64,000 nt of DNA. Origin: CAZVLQ01 sp964628185 (GTDB lineage: Bacteria > Pseudomonadota > Zetaproteobacteria > Mariprofundales > Mariprofundaceae). A program made the translations under genes and the position numbers. Numbering within the stretch: the stretch's first letter is position 1; every line of letters starts with the position of its first letter. Shown here piece after piece: positions 42,623 through 51,761 of this stretch. The DNA lies in contig CAZVLQ010000008.1 of assembly GCA_964628185.1 (NCBI GenBank), positions 1 to 64,000 on the forward strand. The letters run 5' to 3'. The notes beneath the pieces are model-generated. The model worked only from the letters and a program-made list of their open reading frames with translations. It made no database searches and had not been told where the DNA came from.

Positions 42623-42791
42623 TTAGGAGCCTGCCGGACTTAGGGGGATTGTAGCGAGCAGGTAGGGAAGTGAGACCAAAATGGCCTGATTTTGAGGCGC
42701 ATAGCGGTGACTATGCAACGAAAAATCAGGCCATTTTAGGCCGCTGTCCCTACCGTGCAGTAAATTCATCCTAAGTCCGGCAGGCTCCTAA
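42623..42791. mobile_element. 169-bp palindromic element, family B, between shc and hpnG
   Basis: The ends are perfect 22-bp inverted repeats, TTAGGAGCCTGCCGGACTTA at 42623 and its complement ending at 42791. The interior is also nearly palindromic: AAAATGGCCTGATTTT with its complement, and GCATAG with CTATGC, so the whole element could fold into one long hairpin. The terminal repeats match the right end of the decayed IS at 1565-2452. It supplies the stop codon and last residues of shc. It is a non-autonomous derivative of that IS family. Confidence 0.88.
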
Positions 42792-44786
42792 AAGCTTGCG
42801 ATATCGGGCCAGGGCCCATAGCGGGAAATATTTGTCGTAACCGTGATATTTCAGATAGAATACGCGCGGAAAACCGGGGGCGGTGAATGCTTCGTCTTTC
42901 CACAAGCCGTCCGCCTGCTGGTGTCCGAGAAGGTACTGGGCGCCACGCCGCACCGCTGCGCACGTATGCTCTCCGGCATCCATCAGGGCAAGCATGGCCC
43001 ATGCGGTCTGAAAGGCGGTGCTGGCCTGGCCCAGTCCGGCCTGTTCGGGATGTGCGTAGGTATTGTTGCTTTCGCCCCAGCCGCCATCTGCCTGCTGCAC
43101 GCTTTTCAGCCAGGCCGCAGCACGCCGGATCATCGGATGATCGGAACGGATACCGGCGCGGGTCAGCCCGGCCAGAACAGACCATGTACCATAGATATAG
43201 TTGGTGCCCCAGCGACCGAACCAGGCGCCATTCTCTTCCTGCTCGTTCTGCAGAAAAGTCAGGCAGGCCTCCAGATGAGGCCGGTATTTGTCATCGTGCC
43301 GGGCCAGGCCGCCGAGCACGAGGGCCAGCCGGGCGCTGACATCACTGGTTGGCGGGTCCAGCAGGGCGCCATGGTCGGCAAATGGAATGTGGTTCAGGTA
43401 GGCATGGGTGTTGTTTGCATCGAATGCGGCGAAACCGCCATTTTTCGACTGCATGCCGCAGACCCAGTCCATGGCCCGGCGAATGACCACGTCATAGCGG
43501 GTTCCTTCACCCTGTTCCATGGCCCAGGCCACCATGCCGGTATCATCCAGATCGGGGTAATAGCTGTTTTCAAACTGGAACGGCCAGCCACCGCCGGCGA
43601 GCTTCGTGTGGCTTTCACGCCAGTCCCCGGGTGCGTTGCATAATTGCCTTGCCGCCAGCCAGTCAAGCGCTCGTTGCACGGCGCCCACCATTTTTTTGGA
43701 ACCTGTTTCCTGCAATGCCAGGCAGGCAATCGCGGTATCCCAGACCGGCGAATTGCACGGCTGACAGTATGCAGTATCATCATTGATAATCAGCAGATCA
43801 TCCAGGGCGCTTCTTGCTTTTTTCCGGAGGGGATGATCCGGGCCATAGCCCAGCCGGGCCAGCGCTTCACAGGCATTGGTCATGGCCGGGAATATGGCGC
43901 CGAGGCCGCCTTCGCCATTAAGCCGCGTCGTCATCCAGTGCTCGGCCCTGGCCAGCGCACGTCGTCGCAGCCAGCCGGGAAGCGCGGGTTCGAACAGCCT
44001 TGCGCTTCGCTCCAGATAGAGAAATATACGATTCAGCATTGAGCGGATCGGAAAATAATGACGCTCTTTTTCCGGCGGCGTAGTGAACAGTTCCCGGACG
44101 CCCGTACCTTGCGGATTTCCGGCCCGGGCTCGCAGGGTATAGAGGATGATCAGCGGCACCATGACGGTGCGCGACCAGTAGGAAACCTTGCTGATATGAA
44201 ACGGGAACCAGCGCGGCAACAGCATGATTTCAGCCGGCATGAAAGGAACGCCACGCCACGGGAGCTGGCCGAATTTGGCCAGTTCGATGCGGGTAAACAC
44301 ATTGCAACGCGCCGCGCCTCCACGTTTCAGGATGAGGGAGCGGGCATGGGTCATGTGGGGAGCCTGAACTGAATCACCGGCAAGCTTTAAGGCGTAATAG
44401 GCCTTCACCGTGCAGCTTAAATCCGCATCTCCACCGGGGTAGAGCGGCCAGCCGCCGTCCTTTCCCTGATGCGAGCGCAGATAATTGGCCAGCCGGTGCT
44501 GCAATGGCGTATCGATTTCATCCATGAAATGCATCATCAGAATGTATTCGGAGGGGATGGTGCAGTCAGCCTCCAGCGGGAAGCTCCAGTAGCCGTCCTG
44601 ATGTTGCAGATGAATCAGAGCGTGACCCGCCTGATTCACCGCCCGGTCCAGTGCATCAGGGGGGTTTGCATCCATGTCGTCCTGCGACTGCCGAGGCCAT
44701 CCTGCATCATGAGAATCCGGAGCATCATGAGAATCCGGCCAAACGGGCGGACTCTTCGTATCGGAAGGCATGCTATGCATTGACAT
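42771..44786 (-). CDS. shc: squalene-hopene cyclase
   Basis: Shc cyclises squalene to hopene and diplopterol. The 671-residue protein has QW motifs such as QQADGGWGE and QDGYWSFP, and the catalytic D-x-D-D-T region as YPDLDDTGMVAWAM. The GFAAFDANNTHAYLN stretch is also typical. The N-terminus carries a small duplicated PDSHDA segment (DNA repeat around 44700-44745). The last residues L-L-G-A-C-R-T and the TAG stop are encoded by the palindromic element at 42623-42791, so the natural C-terminus may have been altered. Confidence 0.95.
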   Translation of the reverse strand: MSMHSMPSDTKSPPVWPDSHDAPDSHDAGWPRQSQDDMDANPPDALDRAVNQAGHALIHLQHQDGYWSFPLEADCTIPSEYILMMHFMDEIDTPLQHRLANYLRSHQGKDGGWPLYPGGDADLSCTVKAYYALKLAGDSVQAPHMTHARSLILKRGGAARCNVFTRIELAKFGQLPWRGVPFMPAEIMLLPRWFPFHISKVSYWSRTVMVPLIILYTLRARAGNPQGTGVRELFTTPPEKERHYFPIRSMLNRIFLYLERSARLFEPALPGWLRRRALARAEHWMTTRLNGEGGLGAIFPAMTNACEALARLGYGPDHPLRKKARSALDDLLIINDDTAYCQPCNSPVWDTAIACLALQETGSKKMVGAVQRALDWLAARQLCNAPGDWRESHTKLAGGGWPFQFENSYYPDLDDTGMVAWAMEQGEGTRYDVVIRRAMDWVCGMQSKNGGFAAFDANNTHAYLNHIPFADHGALLDPPTSDVSARLALVLGGLARHDDKYRPHLEACLTFLQNEQEENGAWFGRWGTNYIYGTWSVLAGLTRAGIRSDHPMIRRAAAWLKSVQQADGGWGESNNTYAHPEQAGLGQASTAFQTAWAMLALMDAGEHTCAAVRRGAQYLLGHQQADGLWKDEAFTAPGFPRVFYLKYHGYDKYFPLWALARYRKLLGACRT

Positions 44787-45168
44787 AGTCCATATTGTTT
44801 ATGTGCTTGCTCGTAAGTCGCAAGCTTTATCCTCCGAATCTTCCATCTGTATATCAGCGGCAAGTCTAGACCAGCAGCAGGCTGAGGTATAGTCGCGTTT
44901 GCATAATACATATTACATCAGCACAGCGTCATACCCGGCTATCTACATTATTGTCCACGACTTACTTGTTTCCTCCTTCCTTCCGTCAGGCTTTCAGGGC
45001 GGAGTCATGCGGGCGCCAAATCGGGAGGGTAAGAAAGAGTTCATTTCTGCGACAAGTCAATGCGATTCCGGGTGGAACACCACCTGAAAGGTGCGTATGC
45101 AAGTTGCTTGGTATAGACTTGCCGTATTTCACATAGACAGCGGCAGGCAAAGGAGTCCGGGAGCAGAT
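44787..45168. other. shc-hpnH divergent intergenic region
   Basis: About 380 bases separate shc and hpnH, which diverge. It contains an AT-rich stretch (TTGCATAATACATATTACAT near 44898) that could hold promoters, and CTTGC-GCAAG inverted bases near 44805. The hpnH-proximal part has AAGGAG about 18 bases before the chosen start. I could not identify a defined regulator site or a gene. Confidence 0.4.
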
Positions 45169-46320
45169 ATGAGTATTCCTTTACGGCAGGTGATACAGGT
45201 GGGAGCGTATATATTGCGCCAGAGCCTGCATGGAAGGCGCCGCTATCCCCTGGTGCTGATGCTGGAGCCCCTGTTTCGCTGCAATCTGGCCTGCGCAGGA
45301 TGTGGCAAGATCGATTACCCTGATGATATTCTCAATAAACGGCTTGGTCTGGATGAATGCCTGGCGGCCGTGGATGAATGTGGTGCGCCGGTGGTTTCCA
45401 TCGCCGGTGGCGAGCCCATGATTCACAGACAGATGCCGCAGATTGTGCGAGGCATTGTCGAGCGAAGGAAATACGTTTACCTGTGCACCAATGCATTACT
45501 GCTGGAAAAGAAAATAGATGATTATACGCCGTCGCCGTATCTTACCTTTTCCATTCACCTGGATGGCATGCGGGCCCGGCATGATGCTTCAGTTTGTCAG
45601 CCCGGCGTGTTTGATCAGGTCGTGGCGGTTATCAGGGATGTGCTCGCCAGGGGCTTCCGCGTCACGGTGAACTGTACCTTTTTTCAGGGCGAAAGCCCCG
45701 AAGAAGCCGCCGATTTCTTCGACTTTGTTATGAATCTTGGCGTGGAGGGTATCAATATATCGCCGGGATTTTCATACAGCCATGCACCACAGCAGGATAT
45801 TTTTCTTCAGCGCCAGACCACCAAGCAGTTGTTCCGGGATATTTTCAGGCTTGGCCGCCACAGCAGGACCCGGTGGAAATTCAATCAGTCCAGCCTGTTC
45901 CTGGATTTTCTTGCCGGCAATCAGAGCTACCACTGTACCGCCTGGGGTAATCCGACGCGTAACATCTTCGGCTGGCAGCGACCCTGCTATCTGCTTGTGG
46001 ATGAGGGTTATGCCTCAAGTTTCAGATCTCTTCTGGAGGATACGGACTGGGAGCATTACGGTACCGGGCGCAATCCAAAATGTGCCAACTGCATGGCCCA
46101 CTGCGGCTATGAGCCGACGGCCGTCAATGATGCAGTTGCACATCCGTTCAAGGCATTGGTTGCCGCCCTCCGTGGTCCCCGTACTGACGGGCCGATGGCG
46201 CCGGAACAACCGGTGCTGTATTCACAGCCGCGGGTCATTCCGATCCGGATGGAAGGTGGAAGTCCTGATGACGACAAAAGCGATCAGGATGAGCAGAAAC
46301 GAATGGCTGTGGCGGAATGA
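45169..46320 (+). CDS. hpnH: adenosyl-hopene transferase HpnH, radical SAM
   Basis: HpnH adds a 5'-deoxyadenosyl group to hopene to give adenosylhopane, the first step of side-chain extension. The 383-residue protein starts MSIPLRQVIQVGAYILRQSL, matching family starts, and has the radical SAM motif C-N-L-A-C-A-G-C in LEPLFRCNLACAGCGKIDYP, AGGEPMIHRQMP and a C-terminal GRNPKCANCMAHCGYEPTAV. I prefer ATG 45169 over 45091 for this reason. hpnB and hpnM follow. Confidence 0.93.
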   Translation: MSIPLRQVIQVGAYILRQSLHGRRRYPLVLMLEPLFRCNLACAGCGKIDYPDDILNKRLGLDECLAAVDECGAPVVSIAGGEPMIHRQMPQIVRGIVERRKYVYLCTNALLLEKKIDDYTPSPYLTFSIHLDGMRARHDASVCQPGVFDQVVAVIRDVLARGFRVTVNCTFFQGESPEEAADFFDFVMNLGVEGINISPGFSYSHAPQQDIFLQRQTTKQLFRDIFRLGRHSRTRWKFNQSSLFLDFLAGNQSYHCTAWGNPTRNIFGWQRPCYLLVDEGYASSFRSLLEDTDWEHYGTGRNPKCANCMAHCGYEPTAVNDAVAHPFKALVAALRGPRTDGPMAPEQPVLYSQPRVIPIRMEGGSPDDDKSDQDEQKRMAVAE

Positions 46321-46377
46321 CCGGTCAACGACTCGCTGAAGGGCAATTTGGGTGTAAAGGTCAGGGCAAGCCCTGAA

Positions 46378-47511
46378 ATGGACCTGGCATGGTGGGTCCC
46401 GACGGCGTTGTCAGCAGTCCTGTGGTGTCTCATTCTGTTCCTGCCATGGTGGCCATGGGCTTGCCGTGAGGTGCTGGAGCCGGATGAATCCGGGAGCAAT
46501 CCGGATTTAAGCGTCATTACCGTACTGGTCCCCGCGCGCAATGAAGAGAAGACAATCGGTATGGTTCTGCACGGCCTGACGCGGCAGGGACAAGGCCTGC
46601 GCATCATCCTGATTGACGACGAATCCTCCGATGCTACCAAGAAGGTCGCCCGTGCGGCCGGCAGCGGAATCACCGTCATCGACGGCTCGGCTCCGCCCGA
46701 GGGATGGAGCGGCAAGCTGTGGGCGCTGGAGCAGGGGCGCGTGCTTGTGCGCACGCCATTCACCCTGCTTCTTGATGCGGATATCGAACTGCGCCCCGGT
46801 ATCCTGGACGCGATACTGAAAAAAATGCGCCGGCATAATCTTGCCATGACTTCCCTGATGGCGGCGCCGAATATGTCCAGCTTCTGGGAAAAGGCGGTAA
46901 TGCCCGCCTTTGTCTATTTTTTCAAGCTGCTTTACCCCTTTGCCCTGTCCAACAGGGGAGGTACGGGCGTGGCGGCCGCGGCGGGCGGATGCATATTGCT
47001 GCGGACGCGAATTCTGGATGAAATCGGCGGTTTTTCGTCTATCAGGGGCGCCCTTATTGATGATTGCGCCCTGGCGCTGCGTGTTAAGTCAGCCGGGCGT
47101 CGCATCTGGCTCGGGCTGACCCATGCCGCTATCAGCCGCCGTTCCGCCGGTTTGGCGGAACTGGGGAATATGGTGGCACGAACCGCCTTTACACAATTGC
47201 GGTTTTCCGCGTTGTTGCTGGCTGGATGTACAGCCCTGCTTACACTTGCCTTTCTGGTTCCACCCGCCGGCCTGTTTTTGCCGGGCGGTGCGTTTGCGCT
47301 ATCGCTGATCGCCATGCTTGTCATGGGCGTCAGTTATCTTCCGGTACTTGAATTTTATGGTCGTTCCCGGTTATGGTCGCTGGTACTTCCCCTGATTGCC
47401 GCATGGTATCTCGCCATGACATGGCTATCGGCATACCGGTACTGGAAGGGGGAACGCTCGCGCTGGAAAGGGAGAAGTTATGCACGATCGGATTCGGGAT
47501 TAACGGTATGA
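46378..47511 (+). CDS. hpnB: hopanoid-associated glycosyltransferase HpnB
   Basis: This 377-residue family 2 glycosyltransferase has a leading hydrophobic helix, the nucleotide-binding VLVPARNEEKTIGMVL, LDADIELRPGILDAIL with the D-x-D-like motif, GGCILLRTRILDEIGGF and four to five C-terminal membrane helices. These match HpnB. Its exact reaction is not known. ATG 46378 is chosen; a TTG at 46348 is also in frame. The stop overlaps hpnM as ATGA. Confidence 0.88.
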   Translation: MDLAWWVPTALSAVLWCLILFLPWWPWACREVLEPDESGSNPDLSVITVLVPARNEEKTIGMVLHGLTRQGQGLRIILIDDESSDATKKVARAAGSGITVIDGSAPPEGWSGKLWALEQGRVLVRTPFTLLLDADIELRPGILDAILKKMRRHNLAMTSLMAAPNMSSFWEKAVMPAFVYFFKLLYPFALSNRGGTGVAAAAGGCILLRTRILDEIGGFSSIRGALIDDCALALRVKSAGRRIWLGLTHAAISRRSAGLAELGNMVARTAFTQLRFSALLLAGCTALLTLAFLVPPAGLFLPGGAFALSLIAMLVMGVSYLPVLEFYGRSRLWSLVLPLIAAWYLAMTWLSAYRYWKGERSRWKGRSYARSDSGLTV

Positions 47512-48116
47512 TACGGCGTCTGCGGCCATGGCTGGTGCTGCTTGTTTTTGTCATGAACATTTCTCCGGCATTTGCGGTACAGGAAAAATCCGTCGCACCG
47601 GACGTGGTGATCGATCATTTTCATGCCACGCTGCTTTCCGTTATGAAACATGCGAAAAGGCTGGGATACAAGGGACGCTACAGGCAACTGGATCCCGTTG
47701 TTCGGCAAAGTTACGATTTGCCCCGCGTCATCCGGGTGGTTTCCGGGAAATACTGGCGTGAACTGAGCCATGAAAAGCGGCTGAGATTTCTTCATGTTTT
47801 TTCACGCCTGGTGGTTGCCACCTATGCCCACCGATTTGACAGCTATTCGGGGGAACGCTTCAGACGCGTTTCGGAGCGACCGCTTGCGCACGCGAATGTT
47901 CTGGTTCGCACGGAAATTATCAAGCATGATGGCAAGCGCGTACATCTGGATTATGTATTGCGTCGGAGAAAGGGTAACTGGCGCATCATCAATGTGATTG
48001 CGGATGGTGTAAGCGACCTTGCCCTGAAGCGTGTGGAATATACCACAGTGCTGCGCAAGGAGGGGTTTGAGGTCCTGCTCTCAAAGCTGAAAGCCAAGAT
48101 TGCGCAATATGAGTAA
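47508..48116 (+). CDS. hpnM: MlaC/HpnM-type periplasmic lipid-binding protein
   Basis: This 202-residue protein has a signal peptide (WLVLLVFVMNISPAFA) and the MlaC/Ttg2D pattern around VVSGKYWRELSHEKRLRFLH and FSRLVVATYAHRFDSYSGE. MlaC shuttles phospholipids between outer and inner membranes; HpnM is the hopanoid cluster version. The ATG at 47508 is inside the end of hpnB. Its location suggests it carries hopanoids for HpnN. Confidence 0.85.
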   Translation: MIRRLRPWLVLLVFVMNISPAFAVQEKSVAPDVVIDHFHATLLSVMKHAKRLGYKGRYRQLDPVVRQSYDLPRVIRVVSGKYWRELSHEKRLRFLHVFSRLVVATYAHRFDSYSGERFRRVSERPLAHANVLVRTEIIKHDGKRVHLDYVLRRRKGNWRIINVIADGVSDLALKRVEYTTVLRKEGFEVLLSKLKAKIAQYE

Positions 48117-48118
48117 AT

Positions 48119-48149
48119 ATGGAGCCGCTACGGTTCCATTATTTTATTT
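48119..48149 (+). terminator. terminator after hpnM
   Basis: ATGGAGCCG, a CTA loop and CGGTTCCAT form a 9-bp stem with one G-U pair, followed by TATTTTATTT, 3 bases after the hpnM stop. This is a good rho-independent terminator for the hpnH-hpnB-hpnM operon, implying mlaA has its own promoter. Confidence 0.75.
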
Positions 48150-48229
48150 GTGAAACGGGCCATGATTTGTCATGGTTCACGGTCACTTGATGTCTAACGG
48201 ATTTTTAGGTTGGCGGAGGGAGGAGCCCC

Positions 48230-49042
48230 ATGCAGCCCATCAGCTTGAATAAAAGTCGTATCTGCCAGGCCTCCAGGATATTTTTCGGAGGTATTTTCGT
48301 TCTTTTCCTGCTGGGTGGTTGCGCCAGCAATCCTCCCAGGGACCAGACCTATGATCCGGTCGAGAAGCTTAATCGCGGTTTCTACAAGTTTAATGACATC
48401 ATAGATCGCGCCCTGCTCAAGCCATTATCGGATGGCTACATGGCCATGATGCCCAGAAAAGGCCGCATCATGGTATCCAATTTTTTCGATAATGCCCTGT
48501 ATGCAGATACCATTCTGAATGATTTCCTGCAGGGCAAGGGGGCCCAGGGCGTTTCCGATGTCGGACGTTTTGTCATCAACAGCTCGCTGGGTATCGGCGG
48601 TTTTTTCGATCCGGCTACCCCCATGGGTCTGGAAAAACATCAGGAGGATTTCGGTCAGACGCTGGCCGTCTGGGGCGTATCGCAGGGGGCTTATCTTGTA
48701 CTGCCGATCTATGGGCCGAATACGGTGCGTGATGCGCCGGGCATTGCCGTCAGCACGGTAACCGACGGTGTATTCTGGGCCGGGGTTTTCCTCAATCCCG
48801 CGGCAGCCATCCCCATTTCCATCCTGGCCGCTATTGATCTACGCAGCAGGGCCTCGAATGCCATCCGTTTCGTCAACGAGTCGGCGCTCGATCCTTATGT
48901 GTTCACACGCGAGGCATGGGTGCAACACCGTACCTTCCTGATATACGATGGCAACCCGCCGGAGCCGGAGTTTGAAGATAATTTCGGTGATGATGAACTT
49001 GGGGGCGAGGATACCGGCGATGGCGGTGCATCCCTGAAGTAA
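48230..49042 (+). CDS. mlaA: outer-membrane lipoprotein MlaA (VacJ)
   Basis: MlaA removes misplaced phospholipids from the outer leaflet and hands them to MlaC. The 270-residue protein has a lipobox ending LLGGCAS, then YDPVEKLNRGFYKFNDIIDR, VSDVGRFVINSSLGIGGFFD and QTLAVWGVSQGAYLVLPIYG, all family hallmarks. It ends in a long acidic Asp/Glu/Gly tail. A GGAGGGAGGAG site precedes it. It lies next to hpnM, so here it may work with hopanoid transport as well as phospholipids. Confidence 0.95.
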   Translation: MQPISLNKSRICQASRIFFGGIFVLFLLGGCASNPPRDQTYDPVEKLNRGFYKFNDIIDRALLKPLSDGYMAMMPRKGRIMVSNFFDNALYADTILNDFLQGKGAQGVSDVGRFVINSSLGIGGFFDPATPMGLEKHQEDFGQTLAVWGVSQGAYLVLPIYGPNTVRDAPGIAVSTVTDGVFWAGVFLNPAAAIPISILAAIDLRSRASNAIRFVNESALDPYVFTREAWVQHRTFLIYDGNPPEPEFEDNFGDDELGGEDTGDGGASLK

Positions 49043-49047
49043 CAGGG

Positions 49048-50442
49048 TTAAATCACCTTCGAGAACTTCGTTTCCTGTTGCCGGTTACGCAGGTATTCGT
49101 CAAACACCATGGCGATATTGCGGATGAGCAAACGGCCGCCCGGAAGGACGGTCAATTCATCCTCATGCAATTCCAGCAGACCGTCCCCGACCATGTCGGC
49201 CAGTTCTTCCAGTTCCACGGCGAAGTGATCGGAAAAATTCACGCTGAATTTTTTCTCAACAGCCCTGAAATCCAGCGCAAAATCACACATCAGGCGCATG
49301 ATAACATGCCGGCGCAGATGATCCTCATCCGACAGGCGATAGCCACGGAATACCGGAAAGCGCCCTGCGTCCAGTATGTTGTAATATTCATCCAGTGTCT
49401 TGACGTTCTGGTAAAAAGTTCCGTCCACGTAGCCGATGGAGGTGATACCCAGTCCCAGCAGCTCGGCGTCGGCATGGGTTGAATAGCCCTGAAAGTTGCG
49501 GTACAGCTTGCCTTCCTTCTGGGCAACGGTCAGTTCATCGTTCGGTTTGGCAAAATGATCCATACCGATGAATACGTAACCGGCGCCCAGCAAGCGATCA
49601 ATGGACAGTTTCAGGATATTCAGTTTTTCACCGGGGGAGGGGAGCTCCGCCTCATTAATGCGCCGCTGCGGCATGAACATCTGTGGCAGATGCGCATAGT
49701 TGAACAGGGCAATCCGGTCCGGCGAGAAATCAATAATCGTGGACAGGGTCCGGTCAAATGTTTCCACGCTCTGGAGCGGCAGGCCGTACATCAGATCAAT
49801 GTTGATGGACTGGAATCCATGTATGCGTGCCTGCTTCAGTACGGCCAGTGTTTCCTCCTCGCTCTGAATGCGGTTCACCGCCTTCTGCACGGCCGGCTCA
49901 AAATCCTGCACACCCATGCTCATGCGGTTAAAGCCTACTTCGCGCAGAATTTGTACGGTGTCTTCGTTACATTCACGAGGATCAATTTCGATACTGTATT
50001 CGCCTTCCTCGTCCGCTGCGAAGTGGAAATGCCTGCGCAGTTTCGCCATTAAAGCGCGGATTTGCCCTTCACCCAGAAAGGTGGGTGTGCCTCCACCCCA
50101 GTGCAGTTGCGAAACGGTACGGCGATTGCCAAGGCTTCCGGCCAGCAAATCAATCTCTCTGAGTAGATAATCAACATAGGGTACGGCGCGATGGCGTTGC
50201 TTGGTGACGATCTTGTTGCAGCCGCAGTAGTAGCAAACGGTGTCACAGAAGGGAACGTGCATATACAGCGAGATCGGTGTTTCACTTTGTGCAGCCCGTT
50301 TCAGGCTTTCGGAATAATCGACCGGCCCGATTCCCGTATGAAACATGGGGGCCGTCGGATAGGATGTGTAGCGTGGTCCGGCCCTGTCATATTTGTGAAT
50401 CAGATCAAGGTTGAAAAGTTCATTCACACCAGTTTTGCTCAC
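49048..50442 (-). CDS. hemN: oxygen-independent coproporphyrinogen III oxidase
   Basis: HemN converts coproporphyrinogen III to protoporphyrinogen IX without O2. The 464-residue radical SAM protein has LDLIHKYDRAGPRYTSYPTA near the start, the motif C-D-T-V-C-Y-Y-C-G-C in VPFCDTVCYYCGCNKIVTKQ, LHWGGGTPTFLGEGQI and INIDLMYGLPLQ. It is full length. It is next to the cytochrome genes, which need heme, and supports low-oxygen growth. Confidence 0.96.
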   Translation of the reverse strand: MSKTGVNELFNLDLIHKYDRAGPRYTSYPTAPMFHTGIGPVDYSESLKRAAQSETPISLYMHVPFCDTVCYYCGCNKIVTKQRHRAVPYVDYLLREIDLLAGSLGNRRTVSQLHWGGGTPTFLGEGQIRALMAKLRRHFHFAADEEGEYSIEIDPRECNEDTVQILREVGFNRMSMGVQDFEPAVQKAVNRIQSEEETLAVLKQARIHGFQSINIDLMYGLPLQSVETFDRTLSTIIDFSPDRIALFNYAHLPQMFMPQRRINEAELPSPGEKLNILKLSIDRLLGAGYVFIGMDHFAKPNDELTVAQKEGKLYRNFQGYSTHADAELLGLGITSIGYVDGTFYQNVKTLDEYYNILDAGRFPVFRGYRLSDEDHLRRHVIMRLMCDFALDFRAVEKKFSVNFSDHFAVELEELADMVGDGLLELHEDELTVLPGGRLLIRNIAMVFDEYLRNRQQETKFSKVI

Positions 50443-50470
50443 GGGCAGGCAGTATTCGCCATGGTGACGT

Positions 50471-51301
50471 TCATTTCCCGGGTCTCCATGCTCTTATATA
50501 GGCGATGATATCCTGGACATCGTCGTCGCTTAGCTTGGTAATATGCCTGCCCGCACGATTTATATGGCGGCCGTGACGGATGCGCAACTCGAGCTGGTAG
50601 TTATCCAGCTCGTCAATGCTGCGCTTCTGCGCCTCATTGCCGACCAGCCTTATCTTTGCGGGCGTGGCATGGCAGCTTATGCAACTGGAGCCATACAATT
50701 TGCCACCATGCCTTCTGTTCGCCTGATAGCGCAGCGAAAAAACATCATTGGCGATATCGGCGATATCCGTGTTGGAGAGCTGATGACGCTTGGCGGTCAT
50801 CATGGTCCCGAATCTGCCGTAACGTATGGTGTGTACGATACCTTTCAGGTCAAGTTTGCTGTAGACAAGGTTTTTTGCGCCGATACCTGTGCGGGCCCTG
50901 CCGTCCTTGCCATGACATTGAGAGCATACTTGTAAAAAACGTTTCCTGCCGTGCTTCAGGTTCGGCTTGTAATCGAAAGATTCAATGTAATCGATCACCG
51001 CTTCAATATCGGATGCGTCAAGCGCGTATTTCTTCGGCGTCATTGCCGTACCGTGTATTCCGTAGGTAATAATCCGGCGCAATTCGTCACGGTCAACGAA
51101 TTTCGCCACGGCGCGTAAATTTCTGGCCGGAAACGGCTTCAGCTGTTTACCGTAGTCGCTAACCGTACCATCCTTGCCATGACACTTGGCGCAATTGGCT
51201 TCAAACAGGGTCTTTCCATCCATCACATCCGTTGCCAGTGCAGGAGCCGCTGCAGTAAATATGCCGAAAATCAGGCCGGAGATAAATATTATGTATCGCA
51301 T
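50471..51301 (-). CDS. triheme c-type cytochrome
   Basis: This 276-residue periplasmic protein has a signal peptide (FISGLIFGIFTAAAPALATD) and three CxxCH heme sites: C-A-K-C-H, C-S-Q-C-H and C-I-S-C-H, in three tandem cytochrome c modules. The first two modules resemble the diheme protein at 52563-53144 (both have Q-L-K-P-x-P-A-R-x-L-R after the first heme site), pointing to duplication. Met residues such as GTAMTPKK and GTMMTAKR may be axial ligands. It is likely an electron carrier of the bc-type complex operon. Confidence 0.88.
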   Translation of the reverse strand: MRYIIFISGLIFGIFTAAAPALATDVMDGKTLFEANCAKCHGKDGTVSDYGKQLKPFPARNLRAVAKFVDRDELRRIITYGIHGTAMTPKKYALDASDIEAVIDYIESFDYKPNLKHGRKRFLQVCSQCHGKDGRARTGIGAKNLVYSKLDLKGIVHTIRYGRFGTMMTAKRHQLSNTDIADIANDVFSLRYQANRRHGGKLYGSSCISCHATPAKIRLVGNEAQKRSIDELDNYQLELRIRHGRHINRAGRHITKLSDDDVQDIIAYIRAWRPGK

Positions 51302-51367
51302 ATGCCCTCATGGTTTCATCATTTTGCAGAATTATGAACCTGTTGTCTTGAAAAGTGCAACCAATGC

Positions 51368-51655
51368 CTAAGGCTGTTTTCCCTGAATGTATTTCACCAG
51401 CGCAGTAATTTCGGCCCCGTCCAGTTTTTTGCCAAATTCAGGCATCATTTTACGTCCGTTGGCAATCGTGGTTTTTAATACTTCCGGGTCACGGTTCATA
51501 TCCTTCAGCGCCGGCCCAACCTTCCTTTTGTTCACAGCGTGGCACATCGCGCATTTCTTCTTGAACAACCTGGCCCCGTCTACAGCCGCCATGGCTGTAT
51601 GAGCGCCCAGACCGAGAAAAGCGAATAAAAATATCAACGAAGTGATCTTTTTCAA
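51368..51655 (-). CDS. monoheme c-type cytochrome
   Basis: This 95-residue protein has a signal peptide, the heme motif C-A-M-C-H in LFKKKCAMCHAVNKRKVGPA and a Met axial-ligand region (GRKMMPEFGKKLDGAEI). Translation likely begins at TTG 51655, because AGGAGG lies 7 bases upstream; an ATG at 51685 precedes that ribosome site. It resembles small class I cytochromes c (c551/c552 type). Confidence 0.85.
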   Translation of the reverse strand: MKKITSLIFLFAFLGLGAHTAMAAVDGARLFKKKCAMCHAVNKRKVGPALKDMNRDPEVLKTTIANGRKMMPEFGKKLDGAEITALVKYIQGKQP

Positions 51656-51761
51656 GGTTTTTCCTCCTGACGGATTCAATAACATCTAGTATAAATCCAT
51701 CAAATAAAATCACCAGGGTTCAAAATGTCCTGTAAAGGGCGCTGTTTTCCAGGACAAAAGC

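Noticed and set aside
42843..43643. 266-codon plus-strand frame opposite shc
   Set aside because: It is antisense to the conserved QW-repeat region of the cyclase; no start signal or domain was seen.
44700..44745. Possible CRISPR-like or regulatory direct repeat
   Set aside because: Only one tandem duplication (encoding PDSHDA twice) inside shc; no spacers or further repeats.
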